Source: Ignavibacteria bacterium
Lineage (GTDB): Bacteria > Bacteroidota > Ignavibacteria > SZUA-365
DNA: 64,000 bases
Assembly: GCA_016720835.1 (NCBI GenBank)
Contig: JADKJW010000004.1
Span: forward strand, 1-64,000
Reading direction: 5' to 3'
The translations under genes and the position numbers were made by a program. Of this stretch, positions 9,111-19,846 are shown one piece after another. The notes below the pieces were generated by a model. That model searched no databases. It had not been told where the DNA came from and saw only the letters and a list, made by a program, of their open reading frames with translations. Numbering within the stretch: the first letter of the stretch is position 1; each line of letters opens with the position of its first letter.

Positions 9111-9242
9111 AACAAGCATGTCAGAGCACGTTCGATTTTCACCGGGCCGTTCCGTACATTTCCGCGTTCCCCACACCTCGCTTTTTCTCATATCGGACGA
9201 GTATACACGCACGGCGACTCACCCATCCGGAGGAACAGCACC

Positions 9243-11606
9243 ATGAACGCACCTCGGCGCCCGATGCATGCGGCGCTTCTCGCCATTGCCCTCGCGGCAC
9301 TGCTTTCGGCGCCCCGAGCGCAGGGACAGACAACTCTCCTCGTCGACTTCGGCGGCACGCCCGGAGGCACCTCCTTCGGCCTCGCCGGATGGAACAGCGC
9401 CCTCCTCAGCGCCAACCTCTCGTACTCCGCGGAAGGACCCGGCGGCGTGGTCGCGAGCACGGACCTTGGCGACCGCACGGATTTCCGCGGCGTGCGCGGC
9501 ACGGCGCGCGCCTTCGCGCGAGGCGAGCGCATCGCGGTCACCTGGTACAACACTTCGGATGATCCCATCTCATTTACCGCGCGCATCAGCTTCACCGACG
9601 CCGATGTGCCCGACGGGGGGAGTTCCTCCGGCTCCTGGTTCACGATGCGGCAGGTCGACGACTACCGTCGCACCTTCTGCACCGTGGCGCCGCACGCCTC
9701 CTGCCGCACGGCGTTCAATATCGAGAACGCGGGCGTGCACAAGAGCGACGGAACGTACAGCCTCGTGAACATCAACCTGTACATCGAATGGGAAGTGAAC
9801 GAGCAGAAGGCCGCGCTGGTCTGCGACCGCATCGAACTGATGCGCGACGCGGATATCACCCTGCCGACGGCGCCCGTCAATGTGTCCGCGAGCGCGGTGT
9901 CGCACGCCGCCGTCGCGCTGCGCTGGGATCCGGCGAGCGACAACACCGGCGTCGCCGGCTATCTCGTGTCCATGAACGGGAAGGAGGAACGCTACGCTTC
10001 CTCCAATGTCGACACGATCCTGCTGCTCGACGCGGGAACCTCGTACTCGTTCACCGTCCGGGCGATGGACCGCTGCGGCAACCTGAGCGCGTCCTCCGCG
10101 CCGGTGGCCGTGTCGACGAAGAGCTGGTCCTCCGCGCGCAGCGATCTGCTCCAGCCGACAGCCTTCTCCTATCTCGGCGCCGTGCGCTTTCCCGAGGCGG
10201 CGAACTGGGGAGGCGAGGGCCTCGCCTACAACCCGGACGGCGACGGCGGGGCCTCGGGCGCAGGAGCGGCGGACGGCTTCCCGGGTTCGGTGTTCACCAC
10301 CAACATCAACACGCCCGAGAACGGCTTCGTCGCCGAATTCGGAATACCGGCTCCGAAAATACGCGCCAACCCGGACGATCTCGACGAGGCCGCGCCGCTT
10401 CAGAATTTCACGGATATCCGTCCAGCCAACGTCAGTTCCTGGCCCTTCGTCGACGTCTGGAACACGGGACTCGCCTGCCTGCCCGGCACCGGCGGCATGG
10501 CCCTGTACAGCACGTGGGGATTTTACTACCAGGTGACCTCGGAGAAGACCGCATCGCTGTCCGTCTGCCGCACCGCGCCGCTCGCGGGCGCACCGCGGCA
10601 TGGCGCGTGGTTCGTGAATACCTCCGCGGCCCCACTGGACGCGGCGCTGAACGACTACCTGTTCGCGCTGCCCGCCGACTGGGCCGCGGCGAACACGAAC
10701 GGACAACGCCTCGTCACCGGCAGAAATCGCGAGGGCGGCCTGAGCGGACTCGGACCCACGCTCTACGCGGTCTCGGCGCCGGAACTTTCTTCTCCTCCCG
10801 CCGCGGGCGCGGAACTCCCCTCCACTCCGCTGCTGCAGTACGGTCCCGTTGAAGCCAGCAGCGAGTACCAATTCCCGAATGCCTTCGCCGCCTACCATCA
10901 CGCGGACTGGTTCAAGGGCGCCGCATGGATCAGCGCCGGACAACGGAGCGCAGCGATCCTGATCGGACAGAAGGCGCTCGGCGAAGCGTGGTATGGGTAC
11001 ACGGGCGAGAACATGCGCCACGACTGGGTGATCGCGGATATTCCGTACCCGGACTACGGCGTCACCGATCCGGACGGCAAGGGCTGGCGAGGCCACAGCC
11101 GCATCCCCATGATCGTCCTCTACGATCCGGCCGATCTCGCGCGGGTCGCGCACGGGACGCTGCAACCCCATCAGCCGCAACCCTACGGCGCCGTGCGCTT
11201 GAATCCCGCGCTGTTTTCGCGTCCCGCTCCCATGCTGCGCGATGCCTCGTACGATGCGGCGCGCAGAATCCTCTACGCCGTCGAAATGAATCCCGATCGC
11301 GATGGCGTCGTGCTGATGCACGCGTGGCGCGTGGATCCCGGACCCGTCGCCGTGGAGCCGCTCCCGATTCCGGACAACGGAATCCGTATCTATCCGCAGC
11401 CGGCGACCGGCGTGTTCCGCATCGAAACGGCCGCCAACATGCAGATTGAACGCGTCGTCCTCGCCGACGCCCTCGGGCGCCTCGTGTGGAGCGCTGACGG
11501 TCCCGTGCAATCGATCGATGCCGCGGCATTCGCGCCCGGGTTGTATTTCCTCAGCGTCGGCACCAGCACCGGCATGCTGCGCGAGCGGGTGCTCATCGCA
11601 CGATAA
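9243..11606 (+). CDS. Secreted protein with FN3 domain and T9SS-type sorting domain
   Basis: A 787-residue exported protein of unknown activity. Signal peptide: MNAPRRPMHAALLAIALAALLSAPRAQG. A beta-rich N-terminal domain (TTLLVDFGGTPGG..., about 30-200) resembles a carbohydrate-binding-type jelly roll; this is inferred from strand pattern only. One FN3 domain follows at about 205-295 (TAPVNVSASAVSHAAVALRWDPASDNTGVAGYLV ... SYSFTVRAMDRCGNLS). A ~400-residue domain of unknown family comes next, with repeated Trp and Tyr segments. The last ~75 residues (NGIRIYPQPATGVFRIETAA ... LGRLVWSADG ... GLYFLSVGTSTGMLRERVLIAR) are a T9SS sorting domain. The ATG at 9243 follows the REPIN region. Confidence 0.8.
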   Translation: MNAPRRPMHAALLAIALAALLSAPRAQGQTTLLVDFGGTPGGTSFGLAGWNSALLSANLSYSAEGPGGVVASTDLGDRTDFRGVRGTARAFARGERIAVTWYNTSDDPISFTARISFTDADVPDGGSSSGSWFTMRQVDDYRRTFCTVAPHASCRTAFNIENAGVHKSDGTYSLVNINLYIEWEVNEQKAALVCDRIELMRDADITLPTAPVNVSASAVSHAAVALRWDPASDNTGVAGYLVSMNGKEERYASSNVDTILLLDAGTSYSFTVRAMDRCGNLSASSAPVAVSTKSWSSARSDLLQPTAFSYLGAVRFPEAANWGGEGLAYNPDGDGGASGAGAADGFPGSVFTTNINTPENGFVAEFGIPAPKIRANPDDLDEAAPLQNFTDIRPANVSSWPFVDVWNTGLACLPGTGGMALYSTWGFYYQVTSEKTASLSVCRTAPLAGAPRHGAWFVNTSAAPLDAALNDYLFALPADWAAANTNGQRLVTGRNREGGLSGLGPTLYAVSAPELSSPPAAGAELPSTPLLQYGPVEASSEYQFPNAFAAYHHADWFKGAAWISAGQRSAAILIGQKALGEAWYGYTGENMRHDWVIADIPYPDYGVTDPDGKGWRGHSRIPMIVLYDPADLARVAHGTLQPHQPQPYGAVRLNPALFSRPAPMLRDASYDAARRILYAVEMNPDRDGVVLMHAWRVDPGPVAVEPLPIPDNGIRIYPQPATGVFRIETAANMQIERVVLADALGRLVWSADGPVQSIDAAAFAPGLYFLSVGTSTGMLRERVLIAR

Positions 11607-11736
11607 ACGAAATCATCATGAAGGACAATCACACGATCGGGCATCGTCCGGCGAACGTCACCGAATGGTGTGCCATCGCGAGAGAGGAAGCGGAGCGCTT
11701 TTGCGTATCTGCGATATGAGTATCTGCACGACTGTG

Positions 11737-11743
11737 AAGGAGG
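11737..11743 (+). promoter_or_regulatory. Shine-Dalgarno site of the gene at 11748
   Basis: AAGGAGG ends 4 nt before the ATG at 11748 and decides that start over an in-frame ATG at 11670, which would put 26 residues ahead of the signal peptide. Strong SD sites are uncommon in this window. Confidence 0.65.
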
Positions 11744-11747
11744 CCGC

Positions 11748-13388
11748 ATGAGATCGGTTCTGATAACCCCGCTGCGCGCAATCGGTCACATCCCGGTGTT
11801 CCTTGTCATGGCATTCGAGATCCTTGGGAGTCCTTTCACATTCGGGCAGGCGTTCCCGCCCGACATCCGTGACGATACAGCCTCCTTGTGGATCAACCGG
11901 ATACAGTTGATGCTCGATGGCCGCGGGGAGATGCGGTTGGGTCAATGGGGCTCAGGCGGCAGGTGGATGGAGCATCCCGGGAAAAGCCCGACCAGTATCA
12001 TCTTTGATCAGGGGCTGTCGGTGATAGGCAAGATCGGCGGACGCCTGCACGGAACCTTCATCCTCTGGGGCACGGAGTACGGACCGGGACCGATACGAAA
12101 CGGTCGTCCCGCGATGCAGGAAAGCCCTCAGGACTCGTCGAGGTACCATCCCTACATTGTGTATCGAGACGATACCACGCGCGGACACTACAGCCAATGG
12201 CCGCGGGATCTCGGCGCTCCGATCGACGACCGCGGAAGTCCGGCGATACTTGGTGACGCGATGGTGTGGAGCGTCGCGAACGGACTCGATACCGTCAACA
12301 CTCGTTCGGGAATCCGGGCGCCTCATCCGCGTCTGCCTGTGGAAGTGCGTCAGGCGGCGTACGCTCGCGCCGGCACTGCGTGCGATTCCGTCGCAGTGCT
12401 TGCGAACACGGTGTTCTTTGAATGGACCATCATCGCGAAGGGCGATTCGACTATCGAAGATGCCTCTCTTGCCTTTTGGACGGACATCGACATCGGCGAT
12501 GCCTGGTGGGACGCTCCAGCCTTCGACAGCACGGGACAATTCGGGTACTGCCTCGAAATGCAGCCTGATGCGGGGGCTGCGGTGGGGTATGCGATTCTGG
12601 CGGGACCGGTGCTGCGTCGCAAAGGCGATACCGCGCTTTTTCTGGGGAAAATGCGGGCAGGATACGGGTTACTCCAGCTTCGGGGGTTTCGCGGCATCGG
12701 CGACGACGCAATGGTCGCGAGCGACGTGTTCGGGCCTCCCGCGACGATCGACGAAGCGTGGAATCTTGTGCACGGTCTCGACAACAAGGGAGCGGTCATT
12801 GTGAATCCGGTCACAGGGGGCGTGACGAGTTTTACCTGTACCGGCGATCCCGCTTCAGGCCGGGGCTGGATCATGGACAGGCGCTTCATAGGCGGCGGTT
12901 CGGGATTCCTCATGCACGCCGGTCCGTTCACGCTCGCGCCGGCCGACACACAGTGGGTGATGATTGCGCTGGTGGCGGCGAGAGGACACAGCAAAACGGA
13001 AAGCGTGGCGATACTTCGCGATCGATTCGCGGAACTGCGCAGCATGCCGTACGACAGTCTTCTGTACGCGCCCTACCCGCATATCCCTTGCAGCACCTCC
13101 AGCGCGGTTGAAACACCGGTTCCGGCATTAGCGGTGCTCCTGCCGCCATCGCCCAATCCAATGAGGAATGCCAGCACCATTCGTTTCATGCTCCCGGAAA
13201 CCGGACATGTGCGGATGGATCTCGTCGACCTCCTCGGACGCCGCATCACCGCTCTTCTGGATGAGGATTGTTCTCCCGGGATGCACTCCGTTCGGCTCGA
13301 GCGGAACGCGCTCGCGCCGGGACTCTATCTGTGCCGCATGCAGACGAGCCGCGCTGTCATGGTGACGAAGGTACTCGTCATGAAGTAG
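11748..13388 (+). CDS. Secreted protein with T9SS sorting domain
   Basis: A 546-residue exported protein of unknown function. The start at 11748 is supported by the SD site and gives a signal-like N-terminus MRSVLITPLRAIGHIPVFLVMAFEILGSPF. The body has aromatic-rich beta segments (RIQLMLDGRGEMRLGQWGSGGRWMEHP; LAFWTDIDIGDAWWDAPAFD; GYGLLQLRGFRGIGDDAMVASDVFGPP) seen in large uncharacterised extracellular proteins of this lineage. The C-terminal ~80 residues (LLPPSPNPMRNASTIRFMLPETGHVRMDLVDLLGRRI ... APGLYLCRMQTSRAVMVTKVLVMK) are a sorting domain of the PNP type. It follows another T9SS cargo gene by 141 bp in the same direction. Confidence 0.78.
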   Translation: MRSVLITPLRAIGHIPVFLVMAFEILGSPFTFGQAFPPDIRDDTASLWINRIQLMLDGRGEMRLGQWGSGGRWMEHPGKSPTSIIFDQGLSVIGKIGGRLHGTFILWGTEYGPGPIRNGRPAMQESPQDSSRYHPYIVYRDDTTRGHYSQWPRDLGAPIDDRGSPAILGDAMVWSVANGLDTVNTRSGIRAPHPRLPVEVRQAAYARAGTACDSVAVLANTVFFEWTIIAKGDSTIEDASLAFWTDIDIGDAWWDAPAFDSTGQFGYCLEMQPDAGAAVGYAILAGPVLRRKGDTALFLGKMRAGYGLLQLRGFRGIGDDAMVASDVFGPPATIDEAWNLVHGLDNKGAVIVNPVTGGVTSFTCTGDPASGRGWIMDRRFIGGGSGFLMHAGPFTLAPADTQWVMIALVAARGHSKTESVAILRDRFAELRSMPYDSLLYAPYPHIPCSTSSAVETPVPALAVLLPPSPNPMRNASTIRFMLPETGHVRMDLVDLLGRRITALLDEDCSPGMHSVRLERNALAPGLYLCRMQTSRAVMVTKVLVMK

Positions 13389-13420
13389 TGCAGGCGTTCC
13401 GTAAGCTCCCCTCCTGTTCC

Positions 13421-14545
13421 CTACGTCAGCCCCAGGCAGATCTCCTCGCACACCAGCATCCCTTTCCTGGTGAGCCGGACGAAATCGTCTGAAATCTCGA
13501 GCAGTCCCGACGCCTCGCACTGCCGGAGCAGCGCCGGGTTGTCGTCGACGATATCGGACCCGAACATCTTCTGAAAGACGGAACGCCGTATCCCTTCGCT
13601 ACGCAGGCGCAGGGAGATATGCTCCGCGCGGAGCATGGCGTCGGTGAGATCTTCGCCGCCGGAGAAGGCGTCGCCGCCGGCAGCGATCTGTTCCGCCCAG
13701 GCGCGGATGCTCGAGACGTTCCAGGAGCGACGGCGCTTCCAGGTGCTGTGCGCCGAGGGACCGAAGCCGAGGTAGTCCTCGTGCCGCCAGTACGTGAGAT
13801 TGTGCCGGCAGGCGTATCCCTCGAGCGCGTAGTTCGACACTTCGTATTGCGCGAAGCCCCACGAGGCGAGCGTGTCCATGGTCAGTTCGTAGAGTTGGGC
13901 GTCGCTGTCTTCCGAGGCGGTGCGCACCTCGCCGCGCTCGACCATCACCGCGAGCGGCGTGCCCTTCTCGACGGTCAGCGAGTAGCACGAGAGATGCGTG
14001 GTCCCGAGGGCGCGGGCGCGTTCGAGGTTGTGCAGCCAGCGCGCGGGCGTCTGTCCGGGCAACGAGAACATGAGATCGAGATTCACGTTTTCGAAGCCCG
14101 CCTCGCGCGCCAGCGCGATGCCGTCCTCCGCTTCGCGCGCGGTGTGGATGCGGCTGAGGAAGCGCAGGTCGTCGTCGTGAAACGATTGCACGCCGAAGCT
14201 GAGGCGGTTGACGCCCAGCGCGCGGTAGTCCTCGAGCTTGCCGCGCGTCACCGTGCCGGGATTGCACTCGACGGTGGTCTCGGCATCCTCCGCAACGGTG
14301 AAATTGCGCCGCAGCGCCGAGAGGAGCGCCCCCAACTGCTCCGCGCGCAGCAGCGACGGCGTGCCCCCGCCGAAGAACACGGACGTGAAGGTCTCCTTCG
14401 CCTGCAGCGCGTCGCCGCGGCGGTCGATCTCTTCCACGCAGCGGGTGAGGAAGGCCGCTTCGCGATCCATGCCCTCGACGGAGTAGAAGTCGCAGTACAC
14501 GCACTTCGTCTCGCAGAAGGGGACGTGCACGTAGAGGCCGGGCAT
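13421..14545 (-). CDS. hemW: HemW-like radical SAM protein
   Basis: HemW family, formerly annotated as oxygen-independent coproporphyrinogen oxidase; family members act as heme chaperones. The product of 374 residues begins MPGLYVHVPFCETKCVYC, with the [4Fe-4S]/SAM motif CxxxCxxC at Cys11, Cys15 and Cys18. Conserved blocks include FFGGGTPSLL, ETTVECNPGTV, GVNRLSFGVQSFHDDDLRFLSRIHTAREA and GFENVNLDLMFSLPGQT. The C-terminal HemN-type domain (SNYALEGYACRHNLTYWRHEDYLGFGPSAHS) is complete. It is last in the lepA-lepB-lepB-hemW operon, 5 bp after the preceding gene. The lack of a Cys before the CxxxCxxC motif favours HemW over a true HemN. Confidence 0.9.
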   Translation of the reverse strand: MPGLYVHVPFCETKCVYCDFYSVEGMDREAAFLTRCVEEIDRRGDALQAKETFTSVFFGGGTPSLLRAEQLGALLSALRRNFTVAEDAETTVECNPGTVTRGKLEDYRALGVNRLSFGVQSFHDDDLRFLSRIHTAREAEDGIALAREAGFENVNLDLMFSLPGQTPARWLHNLERARALGTTHLSCYSLTVEKGTPLAVMVERGEVRTASEDSDAQLYELTMDTLASWGFAQYEVSNYALEGYACRHNLTYWRHEDYLGFGPSAHSTWKRRRSWNVSSIRAWAEQIAAGGDAFSGGEDLTDAMLRAEHISLRLRSEGIRRSVFQKMFGSDIVDDNPALLRQCEASGLLEISDDFVRLTRKGMLVCEEICLGLT

Positions 14546-14550
14546 GGCGC

Positions 14551-15552
14551 TCAGTGGATGATCGAGAAGATGCGGCCCCAGCGGATGGAGCCGAGCAGCT
14601 CGAAGGGCCGCGAGAACGGGATGGTGGTGTCCCAGGACCAGTAGGTGAACATGGTCTTGCCGATGATGTTCTCTTCGGGCACGAAGCCCCAGTAGCGGCT
14701 GTCCTCGCTGTTGTCGCGGTTGTCGCCCAGGACGAAGTAGTAATTGCGCCCGACGCGGAACTGCGACTCCACCTTGCCGTCGATTTCGATGTGCCCGTCG
14801 GTGGTGAAGCGCAGGGTGTGCCCCTCGCGCTCCACGAACAGGCGCCACTGATCGATGTTCTGCAGGGTGAGATCGATTTCCATGCCCGCATACGGCACGA
14901 TGAAGGGGCCCCACCAGTCCTTGTTGTACGGCATGCCCTTCGGGAAAATTCCCTCCTCTATTTCTCCCTTCACGAGTGTGTACGCCTCGAAGGTGGCGGT
15001 CCCGGGCGCCTGCTGCCGCTCGCCATTGACAAAGACGCGCTTGCCCGCGATCTGCAGGGTGTCTCCGGGAAGGCCGACGCAACGCTTCACGTAATTGACC
15101 ACGCTCGGCTGCTCAACGGCCGTATTGCCGCCGTGATACTCGAACACGATCACGTCGCCGCGCTGCACCGCCGCGTAGCCGGGCAGGAGGCGCGTGTGCG
15201 GAATGCGGATGCCCGTCAACGGCACGGCACGCGGCGACCAGAGGCCGTAGACGAACTTGTTCACGAACAGGTAGTCGCCGACCATCAGCGTGTTTTCCAT
15301 CGATGGCGTCGGGATGCCGAAGGCCTCGACGAGGAACACCTTGACGACGAGCGCGAGGAAGAACGCATAGAACAGTATGCGCAGTACCTCGCGCGGTCGA
15401 AGGGGCGGTTTCCTGCGAACCTCGGACTGCGGCGTCGCTCCTTCTCCCTGCTCCGAGTGCGCCTGCGAGTCGGGCGGCTGCTCGTCGGCGGACGGCGTCG
15501 CAGCGCGGCCGTCAGCGTCTTCGTGTTCGGCGGAGACAGGCGTCCCGGACAT
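14551..15552 (-). CDS. lepB: Signal peptidase I (first paralog)
   Basis: Membrane-bound serine protease that removes signal peptides from exported proteins. 333 residues. An acidic Ser/Glu/Pro-rich cytoplasmic tail (1-50) is followed by one membrane segment (about 57-75). The S26 catalytic Ser84 is in IPTPSMENTLMVGDYLFVNKFVYG and the general-base Lys156 in NYVKRCVGLPGD. The C-terminal signature GDNRDNSEDSRYWGFVPEENIIG is present. An insertion of about 90 residues lies between the Lys box and the GDNRD box, as in other Bacteroidota/Chlorobiota enzymes. It lies 3 bp downstream of a second signal peptidase gene; the two share the same layout but diverge in sequence. Confidence 0.93.
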   Translation of the reverse strand: MSGTPVSAEHEDADGRAATPSADEQPPDSQAHSEQGEGATPQSEVRRKPPLRPREVLRILFYAFFLALVVKVFLVEAFGIPTPSMENTLMVGDYLFVNKFVYGLWSPRAVPLTGIRIPHTRLLPGYAAVQRGDVIVFEYHGGNTAVEQPSVVNYVKRCVGLPGDTLQIAGKRVFVNGERQQAPGTATFEAYTLVKGEIEEGIFPKGMPYNKDWWGPFIVPYAGMEIDLTLQNIDQWRLFVEREGHTLRFTTDGHIEIDGKVESQFRVGRNYYFVLGDNRDNSEDSRYWGFVPEENIIGKTMFTYWSWDTTIPFSRPFELLGSIRWGRIFSIIH

Positions 15553-15555
15553 GCG

Positions 15556-16488
15556 TCAGCGGATGATGCTTCCGATGCGGCCGAAGCGGATGGAGCCGAG
15601 CTTGCGGAAGAGGTTCCAGATGGGCGTGCCGGGCTCCCACGACATGTACACGATCATCGGCGTGCCGATGACGCTCTCCTTCGGAATGAAGCCCCAGAAG
15701 CGGCTGTCGAGCGAGTCGTCGCGATTGTCGCCCATGCCGAACACATAATCGCGCTCGACGGTGTAGGACGTGGCGGGCTTGCCGTCGATGAGGATGGTGT
15801 TGCCCTGCAGATCCACCCGATGCCCCTCGCGACGGATGAAGGTGAACCACTGGTCGAGGTTCTGCATCGTGAGCGGCAGCACGTCGCCCTTGCCCGGAAC
15901 GACGAGCGGCCCGTAGTTGTCGCGATTCCACGGCATGCCCGCGGGGAAGATGGACGGATCGACCATGTCGGGCGCGTACAGGCCCGGCTGGTAGTGCACG
16001 CCGACGGGATTCTCGAACGGCTTGCCGTTGATGAACAGCACCTTGTTGACGATGCGGATGGTGTCGTGTGAGAGGGCGACGCAGCGCTTCAGGTAGTACT
16101 GGAATTCCCGGGCCTTCACGTCGTCGCGGTATCCCGGCCAGATGAAGACGATCACGTCGCTGCGCTCCGGATCGCGGAAGCCGGGCACGCGGAACCACGG
16201 GATCTCCACTTCCTTGCCCGTGATCAGCCCCAGCAGCGGGACGGCCTGCGGCGAGGAACCGCCGTAGATGAACTTGTTCACGAAGAGCAGCTCGCCCGCC
16301 ATCACCGTGTTCTCCATCGATCCCGTCGGCACCTGGAAGGACTGGATGACGAAACTGTTCAGGATGATGACGGCGACGAGCGCGACGCCGATGCTCTTGA
16401 AGAATTCGTAGACGCGCTTGCCGAACGGGAGGTTCTTCACCTCCTCTTTCTTCGTTGCCGGCTTCGGACCTTTCTTGAGACTGATCAT
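15556..16488 (-). CDS. lepB: Signal peptidase I (second paralog)
   Basis: Second S26 signal peptidase, 310 residues, with all catalytic elements: a membrane segment (about 33-50), Ser57 in QVPTGSMENTVMAGELLFVNKFIYG, Lys134 in YYLKRCVALSHD and GDNRDDSLDSRFWGFIPKESVIG. The N-terminal tail is short and basic (MISLKKGPKPATKKEE) where the downstream paralog has a long acidic tail. The two adjacent genes probably arose by tandem duplication and may differ in substrate preference, such as lipoprotein-rich versus T9SS cargo; that division of labour is inference. It lies 85 bp downstream of lepA in a shared operon. Confidence 0.93.
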   Translation of the reverse strand: MISLKKGPKPATKKEEVKNLPFGKRVYEFFKSIGVALVAVIILNSFVIQSFQVPTGSMENTVMAGELLFVNKFIYGGSSPQAVPLLGLITGKEVEIPWFRVPGFRDPERSDVIVFIWPGYRDDVKAREFQYYLKRCVALSHDTIRIVNKVLFINGKPFENPVGVHYQPGLYAPDMVDPSIFPAGMPWNRDNYGPLVVPGKGDVLPLTMQNLDQWFTFIRREGHRVDLQGNTILIDGKPATSYTVERDYVFGMGDNRDDSLDSRFWGFIPKESVIGTPMIVYMSWEPGTPIWNLFRKLGSIRFGRIGSIIR

Positions 16489-16573
16489 GCGGAGGGGGGT
16501 TTGATGGGAGAATCCGTGACGGGTTCTTGGACGAGCGAACCCGCGCCCGGGTTCCGTGATACCGGCGTTTTGC

Positions 16574-18373
<1,800 letters not shown>

Positions 18374-18449
18374 GAAAATGGCTGTTTCGGAATTGTCGGA
18401 CATCAAATATACCCATAAATGGCGCAGTGAAACAAGGTAAGGTGACGTC

Positions 18450-18857
18450 GTGATCCGTCCCGCTCTCTCGTCGGTCAACATCGTGATCCGCTGCATGGAT
18501 ATCGGGCGTTCGAGGCTTTTCTACGAAATGCTGCTCGGCCTGGAACCGGTCAGGGAATGGACCGAATCGCAGGGAAATGGCTGCATTTTCCCCGTCGGTG
18601 AAGGAAACGTGACAGGGTATATCGAAGTCTGCGAGATGAACGACTCGGACGAGCGCTACAAGGACGAGTTCGCCCGCCCGCTCGAAACGGACAAGGTGGA
18701 CGTGCAATTCAACGTCCCCTCGCTCGACGCGTGGGTGCAGCGGCTCAAGGGTAAATGGGATTTCGACGGACCGGAGCCAGCGCCCTGGGGGCAGACATGG
18801 ATTCGCCTGCGCGATCCGGACAACCTGCTCATCGCCCTCGTCGAAGATTCCGCGTAG
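18450..18857 (+). CDS. VOC (glyoxalase/bleomycin resistance) family protein
   Basis: A 135-residue single-module vicinal-oxygen-chelate protein. It has paired beta-alpha-beta-beta-beta units: SSVNIVIRCMDIGRSRLFYEMLLGLEPVREW at the N-terminus and FNVPSLDAWVQRLKGKWDFDGPEPAPWGQTWIRLRDPDNLLIALVED at the C-terminus, where the final Glu of the LIALVE strand is a usual metal ligand. The substrate cannot be predicted; members include lyases, dioxygenases and binding proteins. It is a monocistronic plus-strand gene, divergent from lepA and followed by an intrinsic terminator. Confidence 0.82.
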   Translation: MIRPALSSVNIVIRCMDIGRSRLFYEMLLGLEPVREWTESQGNGCIFPVGEGNVTGYIEVCEMNDSDERYKDEFARPLETDKVDVQFNVPSLDAWVQRLKGKWDFDGPEPAPWGQTWIRLRDPDNLLIALVEDSA

Positions 18858-18876
18858 CTTCGCAAAGCCGGGTGGA

Positions 18877-18902
18877 GACAGGCCTCCGTGCCTGTCATTT
18901 TT
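18877..18902 (+). terminator. Intrinsic terminator of the VOC gene
   Basis: Stem GACAGGC / GCCTGTC (18877-18883 and 18890-18896) with loop CTCCGT, followed by ATTTTTAG. It starts 20 bp after the VOC stop codon. Confidence 0.75.
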
Positions 18903-18963
18903 AGTCTTTCAATCCGCTGCCTCGGCTTCGCTCGGCATGAGATGAACTTATGGGAGGGTTGTC

Positions 18964-18985
18964 TTCAATCCGAAATCCGAAATCA
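18964..18985. repeat. ATCCGAA repeat touching a stop codon
   Basis: TTCAATCCGAAATCCGAAATCA runs directly into the TGA stop (read on the minus strand) of the DUF6599 gene. The same wording occurs before hypC (40403-40445), upstream of the methyltransferase (54276-54352) and at 28764-28778. Confidence 0.7.
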
Positions 18986-19846
18986 CTCCAGGTCCATCAG
19001 TTTCAGCAGAATATCGAATGACGATTCGGCGCCTTTGAAGAGCTCCAGGGTTCCGTCCTTGTTGAGTCGCACGGCGCGGCTCTGCCCGGGGATCCTGGTC
19101 CATTGCGTGGAAGGCTTCAAGCCTGCGGGACAGTTGCAGCGCTTCATGAATTCGGCGCGCGCCTCGGGCTTCGTGAAGGCGACGTGCAGGAAGGTGTGCG
19201 TTTCAGGGCCGAGTTCGATCGGCGCCAGATAGACCGAAGTGAAGGCGAGTCCCTCGAAGAGTTCGGCCCACTCGGGCGCCCCGTTCTGCAGACCCAGCGG
19301 ACCCCGAATGAGACGCACGCTGCGCTGCACCGGACGCAGCAACGGGCTCGTGGAAAACACGGCCGGAAGCCGCGCATCGCGCTCGCGCACGGACCTGCCC
19401 AGCGCGGTGCCGGCGGCAGCGAGCCATCGCAGGTCGTCCTTGTTCTTCATGCGCCCGGTGATCGAGATATAGTACCGTCCGCGGGCCATCAGGAGTTGGC
19501 CGTTCGCGAAATGCGTCCAGCCTGTGGAAGTATCGGTGATATCGATCGGTGCATGCGAGAGGGACCAGATGCCGAACGCGGCATCGGGAGTGACCATGCG
19601 ATAGACGGCGGCCTGAATCTCGTCCGCATCGCGCGTGAAGCGCTGCACGGTCACGCGTTCGAAGCCGTACTCGTTGTACAGTTCCGCGCCGCCGTTGATG
19701 TAACCGTAGAGTTCCTTGCCTTTGTAGGACTCCGTGCCCGCGAGCTTCCATCCGGGAAGATCGGCCAGGGTGAAGGCCGGCATTCCGTCCTGCGCTTGCA
19801 TCGTGAGCGTAAGAGCGAGCAGTGCGAAACCGAGTCGGAAGATCAT
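18983..19846 (-). CDS. DUF6599-like exported protein
   Basis: A 287-residue exported protein. Signal peptide: MIFRLGFALLALTLTMQAQDG. The motif ESYKGKELYGYINGGAELYNEYGFERVTVQRF, followed by MVTPDAAFGIWSLSH and FANGQLLMARGRYYISITG, matches the DUF6599 family as I recall it (function unknown). Its start overlaps the end of the DUF362 gene by 4 bp (ATGA), so the two are translationally coupled and probably act together in the periplasm. The stop codon abuts an ATCCGAA repeat. Confidence 0.75.
   Translation of the reverse strand: MIFRLGFALLALTLTMQAQDGMPAFTLADLPGWKLAGTESYKGKELYGYINGGAELYNEYGFERVTVQRFTRDADEIQAAVYRMVTPDAAFGIWSLSHAPIDITDTSTGWTHFANGQLLMARGRYYISITGRMKNKDDLRWLAAAGTALGRSVRERDARLPAVFSTSPLLRPVQRSVRLIRGPLGLQNGAPEWAELFEGLAFTSVYLAPIELGPETHTFLHVAFTKPEARAEFMKRCNCPAGLKPSTQWTRIPGQSRAVRLNKDGTLELFKGAESSFDILLKLMDLE

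Noticed and set aside
8036..9115. CRISPR array
   Set aside because: The repeats are hairpins of 23 nt with irregular spacing, found in inverted pairs and partial copies around a RAYT gene; there are no regular spacers and no cas genes.
8901..9246. Small open frames reading SSGAPLPKQ and similar
   Set aside because: They translate the REP hairpins themselves and have no independent support.
9570..11510. A 646-codon open frame on the minus strand opposite the T9SS protein gene
   Set aside because: Its translation is low-complexity Arg/Gly/His-rich sequence without motifs; it is the antisense shadow of a GC-rich gene.
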